Source: Thermincola carboxydiphila
GTDB taxonomy: Bacteria > Bacillota > Thermincolia > Thermincolales > UBA2595
DNA: 52,547 nt
Assembly (NCBI GenBank): GCA_016841725.1
Contig: JAENYP010000019.1
Coordinates: 1 to 52,547, forward strand
Direction: 5' to 3'
In this document: positions 1 to 6,830 of the stretch, in pieces
Position numbering within the stretch: the first letter of the stretch is position 1
Layout of the letters: every line of letters begins with the position of its first letter
Made by a program: the position numbers and the translations under genes
The notes under the pieces: model-generated
Told to the model about the DNA's origin: nothing
The model's input: the letters and a program-made list of their open reading frames with translations, nothing else
Database searches by the model: none

Positions 1-2
1 CT

Positions 3-347
3 TTTTTCCTGGCGTTTTCTTTAATTCTGGCTTACTTTTATTCTAGCGTTTATAGGCTAGATGGATACTTAGACGACAAAGATAATCCTGATGATTTGTT
101 TTTAATTATGACATATATAGAAGGTAAACTAGATGGCTATGGAACAGATGAATACAAAGTTTTCAACGAACACTTTGATGACTATTGGGACTTTGTTGAT
201 TACACAGAAGATGCAGGAATTACCTTCTGGGATAAGTTATCTGGTAATGTAGAAGAAAAACGTCAAATTAGGATTAAGGCCCGGGAAAAAATTAATGAAA
301 TAGCAGGTTGGTTGGCTAATGATTTTAAACAAGACATCGGAGAATAA
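3..347 (+). CDS. Hypothetical protein, N-terminus cut by window edge
   Basis: The reading frame is open to the left edge, so the true start lies outside the window; the first in-window start candidate (TTG at 96) is internal. The visible part starts with a hydrophobic stretch of about 15 residues (probable membrane anchor or signal segment) followed by a roughly 100-residue acidic, aromatic-rich soluble part ending in FKQDIGE. It looks like a small single-pass membrane protein. I do not recognise the family. A ribosome binding site and a 50-aa membrane peptide follow about 80 bases downstream on the same strand. Confidence 0.55.
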   Translation, partial: FFLAFSLILAYFYSSVYRLDGYLDDKDNPDDLFLIMTYIEGKLDGYGTDEYKVFNEHFDDYWDFVDYTEDAGITFWDKLSGNVEEKRQIRIKAREKINEIAGWLANDFKQDIGE

Positions 348-426
348 AGTAGGAAGTATAATGTCAAGTCCTGATTGAGAAAGAACTCTATAATCGTTAT
401 ACCTATTTTAGGAGGGAGGACTTGAA

Positions 427-579
427 GTGAAAGATATTATCTTAATATTATTTTTAGTAGTGGGAGTATCTTTTTTAGCTGCGTTAACAAGAGGTGATAG
501 AAAAAATATTGGATTGAAAACAGTTGTTGGGACAGGTTTAGGTATTGTAATATATGTTATATTAAAATTTCTAAAATAA
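427..579 (+). CDS. 50-aa small membrane protein
   Basis: A GTG start lies behind the strong Shine-Dalgarno AGGAGGGAGGA (about 411-421). The 50-residue product has two hydrophobic segments (about residues 3-17 and 29-45) separated by a short basic loop (TRGDRKN), so a two-pass membrane peptide is likely. No family is recognised. The good ribosome binding site and membrane-protein composition are the reasons for calling it; codon evidence is limited by the length. It could be co-transcribed with the cut gene upstream. Confidence 0.5.
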   Translation: MKDIILILFLVVGVSFLAALTRGDRKNIGLKTVVGTGLGIVIYVILKFLK

Positions 580-624
580 ATAAGTTGGGTTTTAATAATA
601 TCATCATAAAAGATGTTCTTCCGG

Positions 625-681
625 AGTTTAGCGCCGCTTAGTCTCCGATTGCATTAGCGGGAGTCTTAGGGGTGCTAAACT
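625..681. other. Hairpin element related to the lexA leader element
   Basis: AGTTTAGCGCC (625-635) pairs with GGTGCTAAACT (671-681): 11 pairs with one G-T wobble. Inside the loop, CTCC can pair with GGAG. The segment around 628-650 resembles the lexA leader at about 3806-3829; both contain TTAG-G-CCGCTTA followed closely by TCTCC. No run of T follows, so it is not an ordinary terminator. It may be a structured RNA or a small dispersed repeat. Confidence 0.5.
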
Positions 682-683
682 AA

Positions 684-899
684 TGGTACAAGAATAGGAA
701 GATACCACAGGGACCGGAAGGTGAAAAAGTAGAGCTTACATATTACCTTAATGATGTATCTGACCCGCTGACTCAGGTATTGATGACCTACAACGAAGAA
801 GGAAATTTTGATGCTGCCTATACATACGGTTTAGAACGTATCGAAGTTGGGGCATTAATCTATTGGAGATATTTCAAATTGGTAAATATTAATTTATGA
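684..899 (+). pseudogene. RHS/YD-repeat protein remnant
   Basis: The frame encodes a stretch including YYLNDVSDPLTQVLMTYNEE and AAYTYGLERIEV, the characteristic RHS/YD-repeat signature of large wall-associated or polymorphic-toxin proteins. It opens just after a stop at 681-683 and ends at a TGA after about 70 codons. No start codon or ribosome binding site precedes it, whereas real RHS proteins exceed 1000 residues. This is therefore a leftover fragment of a lost large gene. The hairpin at 625-681 abuts its 5' end. Confidence 0.8.
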
Positions 900-908
900 A
901 AAAAGTTA

Positions 909-940
909 AAACCTCAAGGGAGAAGTCTCTTGAGGTTTTG
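909..940. terminator. Intrinsic terminator
   Basis: AAAACCTCAAG (909-919) is perfectly complementary to CTTGAGGTTTT (930-940) around a 10-base loop, giving an A-stem/T-tail hairpin that works in either direction. It follows the RHS remnant and probably terminated the original gene. Confidence 0.85.
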
Positions 941-1262
941 CATACTCATCCCAGGGGCATAAAAGTCAGACTGACCGCCGGGGAAGTGGGAAGAGTCTAG
1001 CTGATAGCCAAGTGATACTCAAAATAATGTTTTCTTTCGCTAGTTTACATAATTATTATTATAGGAAGTTAATCAAATGACTTTAAATGAATAAATCATG
1101 CTTCTTTATCGATAAATAAATTAACCCCGCTATCCTCTTAAAAACGAAGCCTCAGATTGCTCTGTAAGCCGTTTAAAAAACTATCCGGGTATCCTAGTAC
1201 CCCTTGTTTTTTTTCTGGGTTGATATTTAAAGATAAAAAAATGAAGGTTATAAACCGAACCT
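941..1262. other. Intergenic stretch without recognisable gene
   Basis: 322 bases of mostly AT-rich DNA with stops in every frame. I see no convincing ribosome binding site, RNA motif or repeat. It sits between the terminator of a decayed gene and the Cys-rich small protein, and is probably decayed sequence. Confidence 0.5.
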
Positions 1263-1472
1263 TCATTTTTGTTTAAAAACTTTAGTATCAATTATTTTTA
1301 ATTTCCTTTTGAGATCCTCAGCAATTATCACATCATCAATTTCACGTAATATTGCTCCAAAATCGATGCATTTTGCACAGTTATCACAAATCTTATTTGG
1401 GTCCAGATCACACGTATGGCATTCCAGGCAGTTATCACAGATTTTATTTTCTTCAAGCATACATTTTTTCAT
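1263..1472 (-). CDS. Small Cys-rich CxxC protein
   Basis: The 69-aa product has eight cysteines in its N-terminal half, in two near-repeats of the form ICDNC-x2-C and ICDNC-x2-C, plus CHTC. This is the pattern of a metal- or Fe-S-binding mini-protein. The C-terminal half is an acidic/basic helix without cysteine. I place the start at the ATG at 1472 because the AGGATGTGGGG upstream is better spaced for it than for the GTG at 1481. The function is unknown; a metal chaperone or zinc-knuckle accessory role is only a guess. The gene stands alone. Confidence 0.6.
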   Translation of the reverse strand: MKKCMLEENKICDNCLECHTCDLDPNKICDNCAKCIDFGAILREIDDVIIAEDLKRKLKIIDTKVFKQK

Positions 1473-1948
1473 GTTCCCCACATCCTTTTGCTCACCGAGT
1501 CAAAGGAACTACCCATAAAATGCTAGTTAACATAACATAAAACGGGGGGGAGAGCAAATTTAACAAGATTGCATAGAACTGCAAACTTATTATCATTCCT
1601 TTGATCTAATGATAGTAATCTAATGTAAAATTAATGTTGCTATAGTGGTTAGCAACGCCAACAAAAATGTTGACATACGCGCCGCTTGGACTGCTTTCAA
1701 TTCATGACCAGTTAGTACGAATGAGTCTGGATTCGGTAGGACGTTGGATTCTGACAATTGTTGCATAAGTCTCGACCCACTTTCGGCTCGTGATGATATA
1801 AAGTTTTTCTAATAATATTTTAATATAGTAAGCAAAACCAGGCATTATTATTTTGCCCAATAGGAAAAACTCGTTATTTAACGGTTAACTGGTAAGTTAA
1901 ATGGTTATCTTGTGAAGAATATTGCAATTCAAAGGATGTTTAACCCTA
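1473..1948. other. Intergenic stretch without recognisable gene
   Basis: About 475 bases with no supported ORF or RNA family on either strand. It contains a G run (1542-1550). It separates the Cys-rich protein from a pseudogene and is probably decayed sequence. Confidence 0.45.
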
Positions 1949-2303
1949 TTAATAGTCGGGAGCCGTATGGATAAAGGCTCCCCCCTCTTCAGTGGCGGTT
2001 TTTGCTATTTCCCTATATAGCTTTTGTGGCAGCCATTTCAATGCATCTGTTATCAAGTGTGCGCGTACATCTTTAGCTTCTTTAAGCATGATTTCAGGAA
2101 CAGGGGTAGCTATCGCAAATATTATTTACTCTGCCATCAAGTTAATATATTCACTTTTCAATATATTCTTTTCTGTATTCTTTTCTGTGCTCCAGGTCCC
2201 GAAACCTTCTCTCTGGTTTTTCCTGTGAGTTTGAGGGAACTAAGCAGACCAGCCAGGACAACAATAGCAGTACCGTGCTGGTCATCGTGAAATACCGGCT
2301 ACA
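1949..2303 (-). pseudogene. Malic enzyme remnant (NAD-dependent)
   Basis: On the minus strand the first piece reads [19 protein letters not shown], the malic-enzyme substrate-site signature, and stops after about 40 further codons. After frame breaks a second piece reads IFAIATPVPEIMLKEAK, matching the family's later ANPVPEIM region, and runs to a stop at 1949-1951. The central NAD-binding domain and the N-terminus are missing. So this is a deleted, frameshifted malate dehydrogenase (oxaloacetate-decarboxylating) gene. It lies directly downstream of, and in the same orientation as, the PAS regulator, which may once have controlled it. Confidence 0.8.
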
Positions 2304-2305
2304 GC

Positions 2306-3211
2306 TTAACTGATCTGGTACTTCTTCAATTTATTATAAAGTGTTGCCAATGATATATTAAGAGCCTTGGCAGCTTTTTTCTTTCCTTCAACAGAATATC
2401 CAAACCTAGTCAGGGCATGTCTCAACATTATTCTCTCCATTTTGTCAATTGCCATAACATCTGAAATATTTAGTTCGTCAAGACCGTTAATCTGTCCCAG
2501 CCTGTCATAGAGACCCTCTATGATTGAAGTTGAACGCTGTAGTTCTTCCATTAGGCGGAAAATGTCGGGACTCAGCCGGAACACTCCAATAACACCGGCC
2601 AGAGATTCTCTAACATATATCGGACTAACGGTATAACTGAATTCCTTGGTGTCATCACCAAAAGAATACCTTTGTCCCGCTATCTGCTGCCCGCACTTGA
2701 CACAGTGGTCTAACGGACTTCCCGGATATTTTTCAAAAACATTATAATTAAGAAATTCCTTAGTCCGTAACCCTAAGTATTTTTCAAATGTTTTATTTAT
2801 AAATTTGATAAAACCATGGCTGTCTACAATTATAATAGCATCTTGTACTGAGCTGAGCAGTGAAAATAATTCTGCTTCTGCTTTTTCTTTGTTATCCGCA
2901 AGCGTAGCCAGAAGGTCAAGGATTGATGATTCAATCACTGTGGTGTTGTTGCTTTTTATTATGTTGATTTTTTGTGATATTGAAGGATTACGTGTAGTAT
3001 TGATGATCAGATGAATATCCTGGTAATCAGATAATTGTTCAATTGAACCAAAAACCGTGATTTCATTTTTTGTCTCTATTGGAGATATATTGGGATCACG
3101 TTCTAAGTCCACGATGCCAATAATCTCAACATTGGGAATTTCCCGAAAGCAATAATAAAGAGAGGTCCCTTCGCTGCCTGCACCAACAATGACCAGCTTT
3201 ATTCTATTCAC
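2306..3211 (-). CDS. PAS/Fis-type transcriptional regulator lacking AAA+ domain
   Basis: The 301-aa protein begins with a nucleotide-binding-like fold (VGAGSEGTSLYYCF, then VEIIGIVDLERDP), followed by a PAS domain (about residues 110-215, VQDAIIIVDSHGFIKF, with Cys-x2-Cys at CVKCG). It ends in a Fis-family helix-turn-helix (GKKKAAKALNISLATLYNKL). The modules resemble sigma-54 enhancer-binding proteins, but the AAA+ ATPase (GAFTGA, Walker motifs) is absent. It therefore cannot act as a classical sigma-54 activator by itself. The start is the GTG at 3211 behind AAGGGGCTGGGGG. The malic enzyme remnant follows it. Confidence 0.75.
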   Translation of the reverse strand: MNRIKLVIVGAGSEGTSLYYCFREIPNVEIIGIVDLERDPNISPIETKNEITVFGSIEQLSDYQDIHLIINTTRNPSISQKINIIKSNNTTVIESSILDLLATLADNKEKAEAELFSLLSSVQDAIIIVDSHGFIKFINKTFEKYLGLRTKEFLNYNVFEKYPGSPLDHCVKCGQQIAGQRYSFGDDTKEFSYTVSPIYVRESLAGVIGVFRLSPDIFRLMEELQRSTSIIEGLYDRLGQINGLDELNISDVMAIDKMERIMLRHALTRFGYSVEGKKKAAKALNISLATLYNKLKKYQIS

Positions 3212-3298
3212 TTCCCCCAGCCCCTTAGGAGTATTTTCTTAATATTGTATATTATTTGACAAATCATGCAATTATCCTTCGACCAGAGGAAAAAAATT

Positions 3299-3628
3299 CT
3301 AAAAGTTTAACGGAATTTTTATTTTTTGCCCGGGATAAATATCTGAATGCTTCATATTATTAATTTTTCTTATTTCATAGACTACCTTTTGGATATTCTC
3401 GTTGACACAATAGTCTTTTGATATTTCCCATAAAGTATCTCCGTGGCGCACCACAACTTCCTGATATTCTACGCCTGTAAAGCCGCTGGCAGTTGATTTA
3501 AAAAACAGAGACATCGCAGCTAACAGTACCAGTGTCAGACAAAGCATCTTGGTAAACTTAAATGGATTGAACTTAATTTTCTTCTTTTTTTCTTTGGAAA
3601 CTCTGGTTTTTGTATTAGCGGTATTCAT
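3299..3628 (-). CDS. yneA: LysM-domain SOS division inhibitor, YneA-like
   Basis: The 109-aa product has a basic N-terminus (KEKKKKIKF), one transmembrane helix (about residues 30-48) and a C-terminal LysM domain (EVVVRHGDTLWEISKDYC to YPGQKIKIPLNF). This is the layout of YneA, the SOS-induced cell-division suppressor encoded next to lexA in Bacillus and relatives. The ATG at 3628 is chosen because GGGAGG lies 8 bases upstream; the GTG at 3634 is too close. An SOS box (3642-3655) sits between promoter and start, and lexA is divergent. The family assignment is firm; the exact in vivo role is inferred from synteny. Confidence 0.8.
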   Translation of the reverse strand: MNTANTKTRVSKEKKKKIKFNPFKFTKMLCLTLVLLAAMSLFFKSTASGFTGVEYQEVVVRHGDTLWEISKDYCVNENIQKVVYEIRKINNMKHSDIYPGQKIKIPLNF

Positions 3629-3641
3629 CAGCACAACCTCC

Positions 3642-3655
3642 CGAACACTTGTTTG
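3642..3655. promoter_or_regulatory. LexA (SOS) box 1
   Basis: CGAACACTTGTTTG matches the Gram-positive SOS consensus CGAAC-N4-GTTCG with one mismatch. It lies just upstream of the yneA ribosome binding site. Confidence 0.8.
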
Positions 3656-3669
3656 ATATTAATATAGCA

Positions 3670-3683
3670 CGAACAGGTGTTCT
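3670..3683. promoter_or_regulatory. LexA (SOS) box 2
   Basis: CGAACAGGTGTTCT matches CGAAC-N4-GTTCG at nine of ten fixed positions. It lies 28 bases from box 1, in the yneA-lexA divergent region. Confidence 0.8.
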
Positions 3684-3730
3684 GTGTCAACGGTTTCGTG
3701 TATAATTATGGGCAAAATTGCTAAAAAATA

Positions 3731-3744
3731 CGAACAGACGTTTG
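3731..3744. promoter_or_regulatory. LexA (SOS) box 3, overlaps lexA -35
   Basis: CGAACAGACGTTTG matches CGAAC-N4-GTTCG with one mismatch. Its right end overlaps the -35 hexamer of the lexA promoter, so LexA bound here would block its own transcription. Confidence 0.8.
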
Positions 3745-3770
3745 CACAAATATGTAAAAAATGTTATAAT
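3742..3770 (+). promoter_or_regulatory. Sigma-A promoter of lexA
   Basis: TTGCAC (3742-3747), a 17-base spacer and a perfect TATAAT (3765-3770). Transcription should begin near 3777, leaving a leader of about 110 bases before lexA that contains a structured element. Confidence 0.75.
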
Positions 3771-3796
3771 TACAATTAATAGATTTCTTGCGTCAG

Positions 3797-3868
3797 GTGG
3801 GATTCTTAGTGCCGCTTATCTCCCACGATAAGAATTTGAGCCTTGGCGGCTTTAGCTGTTGGAAAACT
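3797..3868 (+). other. Structured lexA leader element
   Basis: Within the predicted lexA 5' UTR, CTTATC-TCCCAC-GATAAG (3815-3832) is a perfect 6-bp hairpin. The loop TCCCAC is complementary to the upstream GTGGGA (3797-3802), and GCCGC (3811-3815) can pair with GCGGC (3846-3850). These pairings are partly exclusive, as in a switching leader. The core is similar to the element at 625-681. No known riboswitch family was recognised. Confidence 0.45.
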
Positions 3869-3888
3869 ATAATTAAGGGGTGACTCTA

Positions 3889-4503
3889 GTGTATTCAGAC
3901 TTAAATGAACGCCAGATATCAATTCTTAATTTCATAAAAAAGGAACTCCAAAAAAAGGGGTATCCCCCTTCGGTGAGGGAAATTGGTGAAGCTGTTGGGC
4001 TCAGCTCCAGTTCAACAGTCCATGGTCATTTAGCTCAACTGGAGAAAAAAGGTTATATCAGGCGTGATCCCACCAAGCCCAGGGCTATAGAGGTTATTGA
4101 GGGAGAAGGCAACTTTGTCCGCAAAGAGATTATAAATGTTCCAATTGTCGGCAGGGTAACTGCAGGAGAACCCATTCTGGCAGTTGAAAACATCGAAGAT
4201 ACCTTCCCGCTTCCTATAGAATTTGTTAACAATGATAACGTGTTTATCTTATCCGTGCGTGGGGAAAGCATGATAAATGCCGGGATACTTGACGGGGATT
4301 ACGTTGTGGTCAGGCAACAGTCTGTTGCCCGAAACGGTGAAATAGTTGTTGCCCTGTTGGAAGATGAAGCCACTGTAAAAACATTCTACAAGGAAAAAGA
4401 CTATATCAGATTACAGCCTGAAAACCCGTATATGGACCCTATTTATGCAACTGATGTTAAAATATTGGGTAAAGTAACCGGGGTGTTCAGGCGCATTCAA
4501 TGA
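3889..4503 (+). CDS. lexA: SOS repressor LexA
   Basis: The 204-aa LexA starts at the GTG at 3889, 8 bases after AAGGGG; the GTG at 3880 overlaps that site. The winged helix-turn-helix ([20 protein letters not shown]) occupies about residues 26-45. The self-cleavage site is Ala92-Gly93 in VTAGEP. The catalytic dyad is Ser127 (GESM) and Lys164 (EATVK). Bound to CGAAC-N4-GTTCG boxes it represses SOS genes until RecA filaments trigger autocleavage. Three boxes lie upstream, so autoregulation and control of the divergent yneA are expected. Length and motifs are typical of the family. Confidence 0.97.
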   Translation: MYSDLNERQISILNFIKKELQKKGYPPSVREIGEAVGLSSSSTVHGHLAQLEKKGYIRRDPTKPRAIEVIEGEGNFVRKEIINVPIVGRVTAGEPILAVENIEDTFPLPIEFVNNDNVFILSVRGESMINAGILDGDYVVVRQQSVARNGEIVVALLEDEATVKTFYKEKDYIRLQPENPYMDPIYATDVKILGKVTGVFRRIQ

Positions 4504-4554
4504 TTTAATTGAAATGTTTTCAAGTTGAATATAATTTTGCTTAGTATAATTAAT

Positions 4555-4583
4555 AAACCCAGGCTTTTCCCAAGCCTGGGTTT
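4555..4583. terminator. Intrinsic terminator after lexA
   Basis: AAACCCAGGCTT (4555-4566) pairs perfectly with AAGCCTGGGTTT (4572-4583). It closes lexA and, in reverse, the convergent MvhD-like gene. Confidence 0.85.
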
Positions 4584-4632
4584 GGTTTGATGTAAATTGT
4601 TAAGGTCAGGTATGCTGATTTTGAACGGTAGG

Positions 4633-5088
4633 CTAGTTAACCCATCTTAATATACTGGGATGTGCCCCTTCTGCTCCCACGAAATTGCATTCAGTCCCTT
4701 TACGGAACTCTGTTTTCAGGAATTCAATCATATCTTCAACTATTTGGATAAGTTGTTTCCCACCGTATGGTGAAACACTGGCAATCTTCAGTTGTTCTCT
4801 GTGCAAACCAAATATGGGAAGAATATCTTTTAGAATTTCACGCCTCTTCATAATGGCTTTATTTTCCGGACAGCAACAGGCATCCTTAGGACAGGCTACA
4901 ACTAATCCATCACAGCTTTTCCGGAGTAATTTAATAAAAACAAACGGATCTAATTCCGACGGGCAGGAAACAGCCATTAGCTTGACGTTTTCAGAAAAAC
5001 GGAACTGCATTTCAGGCAGCAATTTTTCCGACATGCCTTTACAGTTGTTACATATAAGCAGAAGCACCAGTGGGTTACCAGTGTTCAT
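4633..5088 (-). CDS. MvhD-like hydrogenase iron-sulfur subunit
   Basis: This 151-aa protein fits the MvhD/FlpD family (hydrogenase delta subunit), which carries a [2Fe-2S] cluster passing electrons between a hydrogenase or dehydrogenase and heterodisulfide-reductase-like partners. Visible landmarks are ICNNCKG near the N-terminus, VSCPSELDP, and VVACPKDACCCPENKAIMKR in the position of the family's GCHxxxCHYxxGN cluster region. I choose the ATG at 5088, preceded by GGGGGGAG. No HdrA or Mvh partner is adjacent; the window's [NiFe] hydrogenase is 22 kb away. The partner is therefore unknown. Confidence 0.75.
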   Translation of the reverse strand: MNTGNPLVLLLICNNCKGMSEKLLPEMQFRFSENVKLMAVSCPSELDPFVFIKLLRKSCDGLVVACPKDACCCPENKAIMKRREILKDILPIFGLHREQLKIASVSPYGGKQLIQIVEDMIEFLKTEFRKGTECNFVGAEGAHPSILRWVN

Positions 5089-5209
5089 AGTTCTCCCCCC
5101 TAACGGACTGTAGCACCTATTAGTGATAAAAGTGTCAAAATATACATTTAAATTCAAATCTTCTTATAATTAATTATAAAATAAAACTCTTGACAGTTCA
5201 TGCAGTTTT

Positions 5210-5240
5210 CCGTTAATCAACCTATTTAAAGGTTTAACGG
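5210..5240. other. Intergenic hairpin
   Basis: CCGTTAA (5210-5216) and AACC pair with GGTT and TTAACGG (ending at 5240). No T run follows on either strand, so terminator function is uncertain. Confidence 0.35.
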
Positions 5241-5266
5241 TCTGTGTTAAAAGTTACCGGGAAAGA

Positions 5267-5746
5267 TTAAAAAACACCGGAAATAAAAATCATTATCATT
5301 GCAACTGCAAAAATTACTTTAAATAAGGCTCCACCTGCCAAGCCAATAAAACAGCCAAGGCCCACTTTTAAAGCTTCCTCTGCCTGACGGCCGCCCAGCA
5401 TTTCTCCCGCGACAGCTCCCACAAACGGACCAAGCAGTAAACCGGGAATACTAAAAAAAATAATCCCCACAATCCCACCGATAAAGGACCCCCAAGTACC
5501 ATGTTTTGTTGCCCCGTACTTTTTGGCGCCCAGAACTCCGGCGAAATAATCAATCAACAGGGTTATAACCATCAAACCAAAAAGAATGCCCAGAATCAGA
5601 GGAGTTATTCGATTAAAACCTTCGTAATACCCGTAACCGAGTGCAGAAAGAAATATTAACGGAGTACCTGGTACTACCGGCAGAAAGGTGCCCAGTGCGC
5701 CTATGACCATAACCAGCAAGGCTAACCAAAATGCTGCATTTAACAA
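5267..5746 (-). CDS. DUF456 family membrane protein
   Basis: This 159-aa, very hydrophobic protein has the DUF456 signature: LPVVPGTPLIFLSALGYGYY near the N-terminus, a Gly-rich helix (GSFIGGIVGIIF, PGLLLGPFVGAVAGEML) and a final hydrophobic segment. It has about five transmembrane segments. The function of the family is not established. The TTG start at 5746 is supported by GGGGTGGAG four bases upstream. It lies directly downstream of the REC-GGDEF gene (21 bases), so co-transcription is likely. Confidence 0.85.
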   Translation of the reverse strand: MLNAAFWLALLVMVIGALGTFLPVVPGTPLIFLSALGYGYYEGFNRITPLILGILFGLMVITLLIDYFAGVLGAKKYGATKHGTWGSFIGGIVGIIFFSIPGLLLGPFVGAVAGEMLGGRQAEEALKVGLGCFIGLAGGALFKVIFAVAMIMIFISGVF

Positions 5747-5767
5747 GTTACTCCACCCCTGAGGTTA

Positions 5768-6709
5768 TTATCTGTTTCTTCTATCCTTAACATACACACT
5801 GCCAAGTTTGGATTTTGCATATTTTTTCATCTCTGCGGCAATTTCCGCCACCTGCCAATGGCTGTCAATAAATCTGTTTTCATTAGAAACGATTGCTATG
5901 GAAATAGTCATTAAGGGAAATTGCGTTTCATGATTTGTTCTATCTCTGGTAATAATGTAACCTCTTCTCCGGTCCTCTGAAGAATAGAACAGTGATATCG
6001 TACTGTCAAACTGACTAATAATTGATTTACAGATTGCATCAACTCTATCAATTGAAGTTATTGAAATAAAGTCATCGCCACCGATGTGGCCCACAAAATC
6101 TTCCAAATTACCATGTTCTTTTACATTTTTGTTTAGGAGATGGGCTACAAACTTGATAACTTCATCACCTTTGAGAAAACCGTAAACGTCATTATAGGCC
6201 TTGAAATTATCCAGGTCGAGATAGAGTACTGCAAAAACCGACCCGTCTGCCAGCCTCTTTTTGATTTCTTCATCAATGAGAATATTCCCGGGGAGACCTG
6301 TCAGCGGGTTAAAAGATTTTTCCTGTTTTGCCCTGCGCAGGTGAGTCCTAACTCTGGCTACCAATTCAAGAGTATCAAAGGGTTTGGTAATATAGTCATC
6401 TGCTCCGGCTTCAAGACCGGCCACTTTATCTTCGACCTGAACCTTGGAGGTAAGCATAATAATAGGAACATGGCTGGTTCTGGTATCATTCCTGAGCAGT
6501 CTGCAGATTTCATAACCATTGAGTTTGGGCAGTACAACATCAAGCAGAATTATGTCGGGAGTAGACTGATAAATTTTATCCATTGCGGAATTAAAGTCTG
6601 TAGCACTGTCAACAGAAAAACCTTCTTTATGAAGGCAGTCTTCAATGACTCTGAGCATAAATCTGTCATCATCTACAACGAGAACCTTGGCGTTTTTTAT
6701 GTTTTGCAC
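5768..6709 (-). CDS. Response regulator with GGDEF domain (diguanylate cyclase)
   Basis: The 313-aa protein has an N-terminal REC domain (about residues 7-125; phospho-acceptor Asp in IILLDVVLP, switch residues MLTSK and KPFD) joined to a GGDEF domain (about 135-305; start LTGLPGN, active-site loop GGDDF). REC-GGDEF proteins make c-di-GMP from two GTP when phosphorylated. The signature is GGDDF rather than GGDEF/GGEEF, and the residues before it (NLED) lack the Arg of the RxxD inhibitory site, so feedback inhibition is not expected. The start is GTG behind AAAGGGGGG. No cognate kinase is adjacent. c-di-GMP riboswitches at about 11.1 and 38.2 kb are plausible readers. Confidence 0.88.
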   Translation of the reverse strand: MQNIKNAKVLVVDDDRFMLRVIEDCLHKEGFSVDSATDFNSAMDKIYQSTPDIILLDVVLPKLNGYEICRLLRNDTRTSHVPIIMLTSKVQVEDKVAGLEAGADDYITKPFDTLELVARVRTHLRRAKQEKSFNPLTGLPGNILIDEEIKKRLADGSVFAVLYLDLDNFKAYNDVYGFLKGDEVIKFVAHLLNKNVKEHGNLEDFVGHIGGDDFISITSIDRVDAICKSIISQFDSTISLFYSSEDRRRGYIITRDRTNHETQFPLMTISIAIVSNENRFIDSHWQVAEIAAEMKKYAKSKLGSVYVKDRRNR

Positions 6710-6790
6710 TACCCACCCCCCTTTATCGACAACTAATTTTATTGATTCGGATAAATTCTATATTCTACTTTAAGATACTAATTCCTTCTA

Positions 6791-6830
6791 TACTAACGAC
6801 ATAATTTAGTTACTAACGACATAATTTAGT
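6791..6830. repeat. 20-bp tandem duplication at the ynbB 3' end
   Basis: TACTAACGACATAATTTAGT occurs twice, back to back (6791-6810 and 6811-6830). The second copy contains the stop codon and last codons of ynbB. The coding outcome would be the same with a single copy. Confidence 0.95.

Noticed and set aside
1949-1985. GGGAGCCGTATG next to GGCTCCC, resembling group II intron domain sequence
   Set aside because: The bases are read through by the malic enzyme remnant frame, and no other intron domain is present.
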